From: a virus
Length of the DNA: 30,346 nucleotides
IMG/VR virus record: IMGVR_UViG_3300044618_001182
Location: 1-30,346 of that record
Strand: one strand, 5' to 3'
Both the position numbers and the translations under genes were made by a program. Shown piece by piece: positions 12,359 to 19,984 of this stretch. The notes beneath the pieces were generated by a model. It was not told where the DNA came from. It did no database searches and worked only from the letters and a program-made list of their open reading frames with translations. The number at the start of each line of letters is the position of its first letter. The stretch's first letter is position 1.

Positions 12359-13117
12359 TTGAAGATCGACAACTTTGTAGTACTTGATTCTATATATGGC
12401 AAGTTCATAGTGGCTCGGACCTGTACATTTCAGGCCGAGGCCCTGGTCAAGACTGGGCACACTCACATTGAAGAAGAACTTGCTAATATTTTTGCTATCA
12501 TAGACACCCTGCCCGATGATTGCGTTGTAGTAGATGGTGGAGCTAATATTGGATTCTTTACAGTTCCTGTGGCGCAACGAATCAAACAACGAGGTGGCCG
12601 TGTTGTTAGTTTCGAACCACAACGACAATTGTTTAATGCCCTGAGTGGTAGTTTAGCACTCAACGGCCTGGACAATGTATTCTTACATAACATGGGCCTA
12701 GGTGATGGTCGACAATCACAGGCATACCTTCCTGCGGTGGATTACAGTCAGCCCAGCGACTTTGGTACAGTAAGTTTATCTGTAGACGATACGTTTGAAG
12801 AACACTACTGGATGCGTACTCGTAGTGTTGACATTGACAGCGTCGATAGCATGATGCTGCCAAGATTAGACTTTATTAAATTAGACGTCGAAGGATTTGA
12901 AATTCCAACACTTGTAGGTGCTCTCAAAGCTATCAAAAAGTACCGACCTTACATTTGGGTAGAATACTTTATTACAGGCGCCAAAGAAATTAAACAAGCA
13001 CTAAACTCAATCACGGACTATTCCTACTATATTGTAGACTACCAAAATATGTTGTGCATACCCAACGAAAGATTGGGCATTATAAACATGACCAACTGCC
13101 CGACTTTTGATGATTGA
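12359..13117 (+). CDS. FkbM-family methyltransferase
   Basis: 252 residues from a TTG placed directly after the upstream stop; no ATG is available before the conserved core. AdoMet motif I is VVVDGGANIGFFTVPVAQ (about 57-74), followed by VVSFEPQ (motif II acidic residue) and IKLDVEGFEIPTLVGA, the FkbM signature (D-V-E-G-x-E). FkbM enzymes O-methylate sugars or small molecules, so in a phage the likely targets are glycans on the host surface or virion; this is inference. No clear ribosome site. Confidence 0.82.
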   Translation: MKIDNFVVLDSIYGKFIVARTCTFQAEALVKTGHTHIEEELANIFAIIDTLPDDCVVVDGGANIGFFTVPVAQRIKQRGGRVVSFEPQRQLFNALSGSLALNGLDNVFLHNMGLGDGRQSQAYLPAVDYSQPSDFGTVSLSVDDTFEEHYWMRTRSVDIDSVDSMMLPRLDFIKLDVEGFEIPTLVGALKAIKKYRPYIWVEYFITGAKEIKQALNSITDYSYYIVDYQNMLCIPNERLGIINMTNCPTFDD

Positions 13118-13142
13118 CCAATAATGGATTGTTTGTTATAAT
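13114..13142 (+). promoter_or_regulatory. sigma70-type promoter, 6 nt from ATG
   Basis: TTGACC (13114-13119), 17 nt, TATAAT (13137-13142). The ATG at 13149 comes 6 nt later, so the mRNA would start at the ATG. Confidence 0.82.
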
Positions 13143-13148
13143 AGTTTT

Positions 13149-13322
13149 ATGATATTTGATAGCGAAGTCAACGCCATGCAGAACATTGATACTGGTTTAT
13201 GGTCAGTGTTCCGACTTGAGTGGCCTGTTGGTCATCTCTTTCCTAAGAAGATAATGATTGCTGAAAATATCCATCATGAAGAAGTTGATAAATGGTTAGC
13301 ATGGGGGAATTTACAACGATGA
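13149..13322 (+). CDS. small unknown protein, leaderless
   Basis: 57 residues: MIFDSEVNAMQNIDTGLWSV, then FRLEWPVGHLFPKKIMIAEN and a C-terminal HHEEVDKWLAWGNLQR. There is no Shine-Dalgarno sequence; a consensus -10 ends 6 nt before the ATG. The stop overlaps the next ATG (ATGA), which supports it as a real gene. Family not recognised. Confidence 0.68.
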   Translation: MIFDSEVNAMQNIDTGLWSVFRLEWPVGHLFPKKIMIAENIHHEEVDKWLAWGNLQR

Positions 13323-13714
13323 CAATGCACTTAGAGGGCCCGTGGCTCAGTACAACTGGTAAAAAGAAAGGTCCACGCAAATGGGCCAGCTCAGAAGCCA
13401 AAAAACTAGCCCAACAACGACAAGCTGAATGGGATCGTAAATTGATTCAGTTTGAAAAACTCACACCCAAATTTAGCACTGGCCCATACAATGCCCCACG
13501 TAAAACTATGTCAGACTTTATGCCCAAAACTCCTCCTGGCCGCGAAACTCCCCGGGTTGAAAGTCAGGACACAGGGTGGGTGCCTTGCGTTAAAATTAAA
13601 GATAATGAATATACAGGTACTAAGATTAAGGGCATTGGCACTATGCATAAGTCAAATGCTGTGCCTGTTTTCAGCGACGAAGAAGCCATAGATATTAGTA
13701 AAATGCGACGATAA
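13319..13714 (+). CDS. basic conserved phage protein
   Basis: 131 residues from ATG 13319 (ATGA overlap with the previous stop); the ATG at 13292 lies inside that gene. It starts MTMHLEGPWLSTTGKKKGPR and continues with a Lys/Gln-rich helix (KKLAQQRQAEWDRKLIQFE). The C-terminal half is proline-rich and probably disordered, with a YTGTKIKGIGTMHKSNAVPV element. The LEGPWLSTTGKKKG opening is one I recall from many T4-like phages; function unknown. It lies just before infA. Confidence 0.78.
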   Translation: MTMHLEGPWLSTTGKKKGPRKWASSEAKKLAQQRQAEWDRKLIQFEKLTPKFSTGPYNAPRKTMSDFMPKTPPGRETPRVESQDTGWVPCVKIKDNEYTGTKIKGIGTMHKSNAVPVFSDEEAIDISKMRR

Positions 13715-13749
13715 ACGGCTAAGTAAATGATGGAGATAACCAAAACAAA

Positions 13750-13968
13750 TTGAGCAAAGAAGAAGCAATCAAAATGGAAGGAGTAATTACAGAAGTCCTA
13801 CGTAATACTACCTACCGTGTGAAATTAGAGAACTTTGAACGGCCTGTGCTTGCCACGCTCAATGGTAGAATGCGATCTAACAACATAAAAGTCTTAGAAG
13901 GTGATAGCGTTGAGCTAGAATTTAGTCCTTACGACTTAACACGTGGTAGAATTACCCGTCGCAGATAA
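13750..13968 (+). CDS. infA: translation initiation factor IF-1
   Basis: 72 residues, exactly the usual IF-1 length. It starts MSKEEAIKMEGVITEVLRNT, has YRVKLEN and VLATLNGRMRSNNIKVLEGD in the middle, and ends SPYDLTRGRITRRR. The last motif is the hallmark of bacterial IF-1, and the whole chain is one S1/OB fold. IF-1 binds the 30S A site and works with IF-2 and IF-3 at start-codon selection. The start is TTG with GGAG upstream. Divergence from typical bacterial IF-1 in the loop (GRMRSNNIKV instead of GKMRMHYIRI-like) suggests long residence in phage. It may tune host ribosomes to phage messages, perhaps leaderless ones. Confidence 0.93.
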   Translation: MSKEEAIKMEGVITEVLRNTTYRVKLENFERPVLATLNGRMRSNNIKVLEGDSVELEFSPYDLTRGRITRRR

Positions 13969-13976
13969 GTAAGAAT

Positions 13977-14549
13977 ATGACTAATAACATTCGTGAAATT
14001 ATTGATCTAGTAGAAGCCACAACTCGCCCGGCCAAGCTGGAAACCACTCCTTTGCCCTACACTCATAAGGCCTTAGAACCCGTCATGAGTTCAGCTTCAA
14101 TTGAATATCATTATGAGCATTTGGCCAAAGGCTATGCCAAACGCTACAATGCCGACACTAGCAATATGGGCGGTAACTACACAAAAGATTTCAACCGCGC
14201 AGGATCGTTTTTACATAACAAATTCTTTCCACAATTACAAGCACCCAAAGGCGCTAACCGCCCAAAGGGTGCGGTACTTGAACTAATTGAAACTAACTTC
14301 AAAACCTATGAAGACTTTAAAGCAGAATTTAAAAAGGTGGCCATGGCCATCCAGGGATCGGGCTGGGTATATCTTAGCACATCGGGCACGATTAAAACCA
14401 TCCCAAATCATCAAGTTAGAACAGATATCTGTTTACTTGTTGACTGGTGGGAACATGTCTGGGCTTTAGATTATCAGTATGACAAGGAAAAATACCTAGA
14501 TAACATCTGGAAAATTATTAACTGGAACGTTTGTAACGAACGTCTTTAA
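13977..14549 (+). CDS. sod: Fe/Mn-type superoxide dismutase
   Basis: 190 residues, the normal length for cytoplasmic SOD. Family landmarks are LPYTHKALEPVMSSASIEYH, AGSFLHNKFF, GSGWVYLS and LLVDWWEHVWALDY. By alignment from memory with E. coli SodB/SodA, the metal ligands are H45, H80, D156 and H160, and the gateway Tyr is Y53; all are kept. The Fe-SOD Gln before the second His is a Gly (G76), as in Mn-SODs, and the Mn-SOD Gln position (PNQ) reads PNH, so metal preference is uncertain. The enzyme converts superoxide to peroxide, which the rubrerythrin encoded upstream could remove. It lies between infA and erpA. Confidence 0.92.
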   Translation: MTNNIREIIDLVEATTRPAKLETTPLPYTHKALEPVMSSASIEYHYEHLAKGYAKRYNADTSNMGGNYTKDFNRAGSFLHNKFFPQLQAPKGANRPKGAVLELIETNFKTYEDFKAEFKKVAMAIQGSGWVYLSTSGTIKTIPNHQVRTDICLLVDWWEHVWALDYQYDKEKYLDNIWKIINWNVCNERL

Positions 14550-14558
14550 AGGAAATAT

Positions 14559-14885
14559 ATGATCACAATAACCGACGCAGCAGTGACAAAAATCCGCGAT
14601 ATCGTCACTGAAGAAAACAACCCTAAACTGAAACTCCGTGTATTTGTTCAAGGAGGTGGATGTAGTGGCATGCAATATGGTTTTACCTTGGATGAAGAGC
14701 AAAACGAGGATGATTGGGACCTGGATATTTCAGGTGTTAAAATCCTGGTAGATAGTACGAGTGGCGGGTACCTGCAAGGGGCAGAAGTAGACTACAAAGA
14801 AGATCAGTACGGTGCTACATTTAGTATTAAAAATCCAACAGCCAAAACCACCTGTGGTTGCGGTAGTAGTTTTAGCCCAGAGTAA
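14559..14885 (+). CDS. erpA: ErpA/IscA A-type iron-sulfur carrier
   Basis: 108 residues. The three conserved cysteines are present: [14 protein letters not shown] (C35) and TTCGCGSSF (C99, C101). The overall HesB/IscA pattern ([29 protein letters not shown]) is complete and closest to ErpA. It carries Fe-S clusters from scaffold to client proteins in the cytoplasm. AAAGGA precedes the ATG. Clients in this window could be the two radical SAM proteins; that, and protection of host Fe-S proteins alongside SOD, is inference. Confidence 0.92.
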   Translation: MITITDAAVTKIRDIVTEENNPKLKLRVFVQGGGCSGMQYGFTLDEEQNEDDWDLDISGVKILVDSTSGGYLQGAEVDYKEDQYGATFSIKNPTAKTTCGCGSSFSPE

Positions 14886-14914
14886 CCCAACTCAACTGTG
14901 CTGTAGTAATCTGG

Positions 14915-14920
14915 TAAATA
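14915..14920 (+). promoter_or_regulatory. TAAATA late-promoter-like motif
   Basis: TAAATA lies 20 nt before the ATG of a virion-like gene that also has an AGAGGA ribosome site. Confidence 0.45.
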
Positions 14921-14939
14921 CACTAGAGGACTCAAATCT

Positions 14940-15206
14940 ATGGCACAACTAGTAATTAACGTCGGAACAGCACCCAACGATGGCTTGGGCGATCCAATAC
15001 GAACAGCGTATCAAAAATGTAACACTAATTTTAGCGAACTTTTTAGCCGAGTGCAAGTTGATCCACCTACAGACCCTAGTGGTACAGTAGGGGATAGTGC
15101 CGGCATGTATGCTTACGATACCACATATTTTTATGTTTGTGTTGCGGATTATGATGCTACCACAGAAATCTGGCAACGCATAGAGTTTGATACTACTCCC
15201 TGGTAA
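14940..15206 (+). CDS. small virion-like protein
   Basis: 88 residues. The N-terminus, MAQLVINVGTAPNDGLGDPI followed by RTAYQKCNTNFSELF, is the pattern seen at the start of many phage fibre and neck-associated structural proteins. The remainder is beta-rich and aromatic (YAYDTTYFYVCVADYD, then WQRIEF). It precedes a large fibre-like gene by 8 nt. Probably a tail or fibre component; exact role unknown. Confidence 0.75.
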   Translation: MAQLVINVGTAPNDGLGDPIRTAYQKCNTNFSELFSRVQVDPPTDPSGTVGDSAGMYAYDTTYFYVCVADYDATTEIWQRIEFDTTPW

Positions 15207-15214
15207 TTTAGCAA

Positions 15215-17638
15215 ATGGCACAACCTGTTTGGATCACTCCTCCTGGAAGCCTTGGAACTATACCGGAAGGTGTGTTTTATGAGGTTCCATTACAGGCCGT
15301 TGATCCTACCGATATAGATACCATATACTATGAAGTAATAGCTGGACAATTACCAGCCGGCATAGAAGTGGTCAACGATACCGGCCTAATTGCTGGAGTC
15401 CCCCAGGCTATTGTAACAGTAGACGGTGTTCCGGCACCAGTTAGTGCCGATGTTACCAGCAAGTTTGCTGTTCGCGCCTATACAACACAAGTCATCCAGG
15501 GAGTAACAGTAATCAATCGCCTGGCTGACAGAACATTTACCCTCACAATAACCGGGCAAAACAATCCAGAATTTATAACTCCTGCCGGCTCAGTAGGCAC
15601 ATACTTTGACGGTACACAAGTAACCGACCTACAAATAGAATATACCGATGTTGACCCAGCCGACACGGTCATAGTACGACTTACGGCAGGGCAATTGCCT
15701 CCGGGCCTGACTATTTCGGCCACTGGATTAATTTCAGGATTCATTGCGCCCAATACTGATGCTGGAGTGGCTGCGGGATTTAGTCGCGACGGTCAAGGAT
15801 ATGACCAATATGCTTTTGATTTTTCAACCAAAAGTTCTACAGTAAATTATCAATTTATTTTAGAAATTACAGACGGCAAGACCAGCAACTTAAGAACCTT
15901 TACCATCCTGGTGTACAGTCGTAATGCATTGACCGCAGACGACACACAAATCACAGCAGATAATACTTTTGTCACAGCAGATGGGTCACCTCAGCGTACA
16001 CCAATCTTGTTGACACCAACTGGCAGTATTGGTACTGTACGCAATGATAATTTCTACGCATTCAAATTTGATGGTATTGATCTTGACGGAGACCAATTTG
16101 AATACACAATTAGTCTTGGTGGCACCATTGGATACGACCAAGGACTAATTAATTTTCTACCCGGCAGTTATGATTATCCGGGTGAAGGATTCGATCAAGG
16201 TGGATTTACACTCCCGCCCGGACTGACCTTAGATCCAGTCACCGGGTGGCTCTATGGGTACATTCCAGATCTCGGAATAACCGAGTTGACATATAATTTT
16301 GCCATTCGCGTGTATAAAACCGGTGACCCAACCGTGATCAGCGATTTTTATTATTACTCGTTAAGTATTGTGGGCAGTTTGAGTACCGAAGTTACCTGGC
16401 TTACCCTCAGCGACTTGGGATCAATTGACAATGGCGCCACCAGTACCTTGTATGTGGCTGCGGTAAACAAGAGTGGTATACCGCTACAGTATCAATTAGA
16501 ATCCGGCAGCACCAGTCAATTACCCCAGGGTCTACAACTATTGCCCGAAGGCGACATTGCCGGCCGGGTTAGTTTTAATACCTTTGCCCTTGACAGCGGA
16601 ACTACTACATTTGATGTACGCAGTAGAAATGTATACAACCCTAATTCAAATCCTACAACCGGTGTAGGAACTGAAACTACATTTGACATGGTGTTTACAT
16701 TTACAGTTAATGCCTACAGCGTTAATGGAGTGGTCAGCGTGTTTAAAACCTTTACCATTCGAGTCATACGCAGATACAATGAACCATACAATAATCTTTA
16801 TATACAGGCTATGCCTCCTCAAAACGATCGTGCAATATTGAATAGTCTTCTGCAGAATGATGATATATTTCCTACAGATCTATTATATCGACCGCAAGAT
16901 CCTAATTTTGGCTTAGCTACCAAAGTTGTATATCAACATGCTTATGGGTTAACAGCAGCTACTCTTGATTCTTATGTTGATGCATTAAAACTTAATCATT
17001 ACTGGAAAAATTTAGTCTTGGGTAGCATCGAAACAGCACAGGCCTTGGATGTTGACGGTAATATAATTTACGAGGTAGTGTATAGTCGTGTGATTGATAA
17101 TCTAATTAATAACGATGGCAAAAGTGTCGGCAAACAAGTGAGATTGGCATACCCAATAAATGCTGGAGATAGTACTGAGGTTGATGTTGTTTATCCCAAC
17201 AGTTTGGTAGACATGCGTACCCAGGTGATTGACACGGTGGGACAGATCAGTAATGTTTTGCCTCAATGGATGTTGAGTAAACAACTCAACGGATCAGTAC
17301 TAGGTTTTACACCAGCCTGGGTAATTGCCTACACTAAACCTGGAAAATCAGGACAAATCAAGTATAATATTCAAACCATATTTGGTGATCAGTTAAATCT
17401 GGTGGACTTTGATGTGGATCGTTACGAGTTGGATAACTTGTTGACTAAGAACTGGAATCGTGAAGAACAGCAGTGGATCCCAACACCTCCCGAAGCTACT
17501 ACCTTTGATGTGGTTCCGGGCCCGCCCACCGTATTTGATGGTAATAGCGTGGAATTTATTGTGCCAGTAGACATATACACCAATACACAAATATACGATA
17601 GATATTTGTTGTTCCCTAAACGGAACATATTGGAATAA
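15215..17638 (+). CDS. large fibre/adhesin-like protein with Ig-like repeats
   Basis: 807 residues. About four cadherin/He_PIG-type Ig-like repeats are visible, each opening with [IL]TPxGSxGT (ITPPGSLGT 7-15, ITPAGSVGT 121-129, LTPTGSIGT 266-274, and a degenerate LSDLGSID near 398). The middle of each has GQLPxGL or its variants (about 44-50, 159-165, 333-337 and 435-440) followed by a G-x-I-x-G turn. The C-terminal ~280 residues (from about 530) form a different domain with ATKVVYQHAYGLTA and LVDMRTQVIDTVGQIS. No signal peptide. This fits a virion surface protein that contacts the host or carbohydrates. It is separated by 8 nt from the preceding gene. Confidence 0.8.
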   Translation: MAQPVWITPPGSLGTIPEGVFYEVPLQAVDPTDIDTIYYEVIAGQLPAGIEVVNDTGLIAGVPQAIVTVDGVPAPVSADVTSKFAVRAYTTQVIQGVTVINRLADRTFTLTITGQNNPEFITPAGSVGTYFDGTQVTDLQIEYTDVDPADTVIVRLTAGQLPPGLTISATGLISGFIAPNTDAGVAAGFSRDGQGYDQYAFDFSTKSSTVNYQFILEITDGKTSNLRTFTILVYSRNALTADDTQITADNTFVTADGSPQRTPILLTPTGSIGTVRNDNFYAFKFDGIDLDGDQFEYTISLGGTIGYDQGLINFLPGSYDYPGEGFDQGGFTLPPGLTLDPVTGWLYGYIPDLGITELTYNFAIRVYKTGDPTVISDFYYYSLSIVGSLSTEVTWLTLSDLGSIDNGATSTLYVAAVNKSGIPLQYQLESGSTSQLPQGLQLLPEGDIAGRVSFNTFALDSGTTTFDVRSRNVYNPNSNPTTGVGTETTFDMVFTFTVNAYSVNGVVSVFKTFTIRVIRRYNEPYNNLYIQAMPPQNDRAILNSLLQNDDIFPTDLLYRPQDPNFGLATKVVYQHAYGLTAATLDSYVDALKLNHYWKNLVLGSIETAQALDVDGNIIYEVVYSRVIDNLINNDGKSVGKQVRLAYPINAGDSTEVDVVYPNSLVDMRTQVIDTVGQISNVLPQWMLSKQLNGSVLGFTPAWVIAYTKPGKSGQIKYNIQTIFGDQLNLVDFDVDRYELDNLLTKNWNREEQQWIPTPPEATTFDVVPGPPTVFDGNSVEFIVPVDIYTNTQIYDRYLLFPKRNILE

Positions 17639-17661
17639 TTTATTTTAGCTATATAACCAGC

Positions 17662-17668
17662 TAAATAA
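17662..17668 (+). promoter_or_regulatory. TAAATAA late-promoter-like motif
   Basis: CTAAATAA lies in the intergenic gap 25 nt before the ATG of a structural gene. It is the best-placed example in the window and resembles the cyanophage late form CTAAATA. Confidence 0.55.
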
Positions 17669-17693
17669 TACAAATAATTAAGGAATAGTAAAA

Positions 17694-18578
17694 ATGACTT
17701 CGCAGATTAACCCGAACAATATAGATGGTGCATATCCCGTAGCCGGTCAAGACAATAACAGTCAAGGCTTCCGCGATAATTTCACTAATACTTCCACCAA
17801 CTTTCAGTATGCAGCTGCTGAAATTACCGACCTACAAAATAAAGCAGTATTAAAAGCCGCCTTGACTGGTACTACCTTAAACAACAACATGGGTGGTAGT
17901 ATTTTAAGTAATGCTCAACTGCAAAACATGAGCGGTACCGTGGTAAGTTTGGGTGTGTTAAGCGGTGATGTTGGTATTAATTATACCGCCGGACCATATC
18001 AAACAGTAACCACCGCTGGTAGTATTAGCCTGGCGTTTACCAATTTTACTCCAGCCGGAACACAAGATTCTGTTACTGTGCAGGTTACCGTGGCCAGTGT
18101 TGCTCATACTCTAACACTGCCAGCAGCAGTTTCGGTGAATAACACCGGAATCCAAGGACTAGATGTCACAACCAATGTGATTGAATTCGCTGCAACCGGG
18201 ACATATGCATTTAATTTTGTTACTAGCAATGGCGGCACAACCATTACCGTGAGTGAAGTCAACAAAGCACTACAACCATTCAACAACAGCCAACAAGATC
18301 TGGCTTCTGCAGGTGCTATCAGCCTGGCCACCACAGTCAGTTATTTTAGTACTGCCGGTGCCGAAACTGCTACCCTGGCTGATGGAGCCGAAGGTCAAAT
18401 TAAAACCTTGATCTGTACCAGTTATGTGGGCGATATGGTTGTTACTGTGGCTACCGCAGGCTGGAAAACTTCTGGTAGCGGTACAATTACATTTGGTGCC
18501 GACGGCCGTGCTTGTACATTGCAGTATGTTCAGGGTGCCTGGTACTGCATTGGTAACAATGCCGCGGTATTTGCCTAA
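17694..18578 (+). CDS. virion structural protein, fibre-like
   Basis: 294 residues, rich in Thr, Ala, Gly, Asn and Val with few charges. It opens MTSQINPNNIDGAYPVAGQD followed by NNSQGFRDNFTNTSTNFQYA, the N-terminal pattern of a structural protein family common in marine T4-like phages. The rest is a repetitive beta-rich body ending in TLQYVQGAWYCIGNN, like a fibre tip domain. It lies behind a TAAATAA motif and an AAGGAA ribosome site. Exact position in the virion is unknown. Confidence 0.78.
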   Translation: MTSQINPNNIDGAYPVAGQDNNSQGFRDNFTNTSTNFQYAAAEITDLQNKAVLKAALTGTTLNNNMGGSILSNAQLQNMSGTVVSLGVLSGDVGINYTAGPYQTVTTAGSISLAFTNFTPAGTQDSVTVQVTVASVAHTLTLPAAVSVNNTGIQGLDVTTNVIEFAATGTYAFNFVTSNGGTTITVSEVNKALQPFNNSQQDLASAGAISLATTVSYFSTAGAETATLADGAEGQIKTLICTSYVGDMVVTVATAGWKTSGSGTITFGADGRACTLQYVQGAWYCIGNNAAVFA

Positions 18579-18587
18579 CCAAAACTA

Positions 18588-18616
18588 TTGACAGCAGTCT
18601 AAAAGTAGTATACAAT
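18588..18616 (+). promoter_or_regulatory. sigma70-type promoter, 6 nt from ATG
   Basis: TTGACA (18588-18593), 17 nt, TACAAT (18611-18616). The ATG at 18623 follows 6 nt later, so the transcript should begin at the start codon. Confidence 0.75.
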
Positions 18617-18622
18617 TAAGGT

Positions 18623-18844
18623 ATGGAACACCCGCTTATACCCAATTTAGACTCGTTGACTACCCAACAACTCACTGATAAAATTGCCGAGCTTAACAAA
18701 AAATTAGGCATAGCCTATCGCGGTGGCAATAGTTATCTCTGCGAGCAAATTAGAATGGCAATCGAAAGCTATCAGTCCAAATATCAAGAACGACTAAACG
18801 GCCCGGGCAAAACTCCGTTTGATGAAGCAATTGACATATCGTGA
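18623..18844 (+). CDS. small conserved phage protein, coiled-coil-like
   Basis: 73 residues: LDSLTTQQLTDKIAELNKKL, then IAYRGGNSYLCEQIRMAIES and YQSKYQERL, ending FDEAIDIS. The LxxKIxELNKKLxIAYRxGN pattern recurs in T4-like cyanophages; function unknown, probably a helical hairpin. No usable Shine-Dalgarno spacing; leaderless from the promoter just upstream. The stop overlaps the next GTG start (GTGA). Confidence 0.75.
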   Translation: MEHPLIPNLDSLTTQQLTDKIAELNKKLGIAYRGGNSYLCEQIRMAIESYQSKYQERLNGPGKTPFDEAIDIS

Positions 18845-19455
18845 ACGTTCGCTTACAATACACTATATCATTTACAGCTGCGGTACATTATCAAGATCGG
18901 TTGATCATGAATAATTACTTTCTACGCACTTATATGATTACTAATACTCCAGATGCGGATAATCACAACATTGCCTTTGAACGATTAAAATATTTTATTG
19001 CCGAGGAAATGGATTCAACTGTGTTTATTAATAGTAATTGCGTTGAAGCCTGTAAACGTTATCTGGCAGCCGGAATGAAGATTACTACCTTGCCCAACGA
19101 ACCAGTGGATCAAATCATTGGGGTCATGCTATTTTCCAAATTAAATGCCATTATGGAAGAACGCATCAGCATAGTTGAAACAGAATTATCCAGTGCCATT
19201 GGTGACAACATGGTCTATATACACGGTGAGCACGAAACCACTGACAATTTAGTTTTTCCAGACTGGTGGACCACAGCAGATGTGGTACATTGTGACGCCG
19301 ACTTAATTGACAGTGATAATGTATTGTCATTGTTAAGATCAAATGTATGGAAAGAATTAGATTTAGGGTGGCCCGATGCTGAAACGGCAAAAGAGCCGCC
19401 CGAGGCCACTGGTAATATTGTGTTTGCAGATTTTGGAAAAGATGAAACAAAATAA
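18841..19455 (+). CDS. conserved phage protein of unknown function
   Basis: 204 residues from a GTG that overlaps the upstream stop; an ATG at 18907 (MNNYFLRTYMITN) is an alternative shorter start. The protein is mixed alpha/beta and acidic toward the C-terminus, with a MVYIHGEHETTDNLVFPDWW segment and a tail EATGNIVFADFGKDETK. No catalytic motif is seen. Its position between two genes conserved in T4-like phages suggests an old phage gene rather than cargo. It overlaps the following gene by 14 bp. Confidence 0.72.
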   Translation: MNVRLQYTISFTAAVHYQDRLIMNNYFLRTYMITNTPDADNHNIAFERLKYFIAEEMDSTVFINSNCVEACKRYLAAGMKITTLPNEPVDQIIGVMLFSKLNAIMEERISIVETELSSAIGDNMVYIHGEHETTDNLVFPDWWTTADVVHCDADLIDSDNVLSLLRSNVWKELDLGWPDAETAKEPPEATGNIVFADFGKDETK

Positions 19456-19957
19456 CCTAGGCGAAATGGTTTTTAACGAGTCGGATGTTTGCGACCTGTT
19501 AATGCAAGGGCGTAATCCTGCATCATTAAATCGCATGCTTGTAGACCGATCTATCAACATTGAGCAAATGGTTGATTTTGTTGATCGTATGCCCGAGTTC
19601 ATTAAACACGTAGAAGATCCTACAGTTATTATGACAGTGTTTGATCAGAGAGCACAAGCTCGTTGGCACATGCCCGAAGAGTACAAACATTTAGACATTG
19701 CTGAATATATTTTAGGATTATGTAATACCGAAGCAGAACTACAACGAGTAGGGCAAGAATTGTTATTGTATCAAGAGCGAGACTTGTTTAACTTGTTGCG
19801 CTATTTAAAATATCTGGTTGATATAATGACAGAAAATCAAGTAATTTGGGGAGTAGGAAGAGGAAGTAGTGTGGCCAGTTATGTATTATATAAACTAGGA
19901 GTACACAGAATTGACTCAATGTTTTATAATTTAGAGCCCGAAGAGTTTCTCCGTTAA
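19442..19957 (+). CDS. DnaE-like GVGRGSS fragment protein of phages
   Basis: 171 residues from ATG 19442; the earlier ATG at 19376 lies in the preceding gene. The last 37 residues (VIWGVGRGSSVASYVLYKLG, then VHRIDSMFYNLEPEEFLR) match the G[PV]GRGSxxxSxVxYxLGxxxIDxxxYxLxxExFL signature of the bacterial DNA polymerase III alpha subunit. In DnaE this leads straight into the catalytic Asp motif, but here the protein stops. It therefore cannot be a polymerase, although the nucleotide-binding GRGSS turn is intact. I recall similar short proteins in T4-like phages. Function unknown. Confidence 0.78.
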   Translation: MKQNNLGEMVFNESDVCDLLMQGRNPASLNRMLVDRSINIEQMVDFVDRMPEFIKHVEDPTVIMTVFDQRAQARWHMPEEYKHLDIAEYILGLCNTEAELQRVGQELLLYQERDLFNLLRYLKYLVDIMTENQVIWGVGRGSSVASYVLYKLGVHRIDSMFYNLEPEEFLR

Positions 19958-19960
19958 ATA
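19955..19960 (+). promoter_or_regulatory. TAAATA late-promoter-like motif
   Basis: TAAATA, overlapping the upstream stop codon, lies 24 nt before the next ATG, which has an AGAGGA ribosome site. Confidence 0.42.
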
Positions 19961-19984
19961 CACATATAATTCAGAGGAATAACT

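Noticed and set aside
19442-19957. Functional DNA polymerase III alpha subunit
   Set aside because: Only the GRGSS region is present; the catalytic aspartates and most domains are missing.
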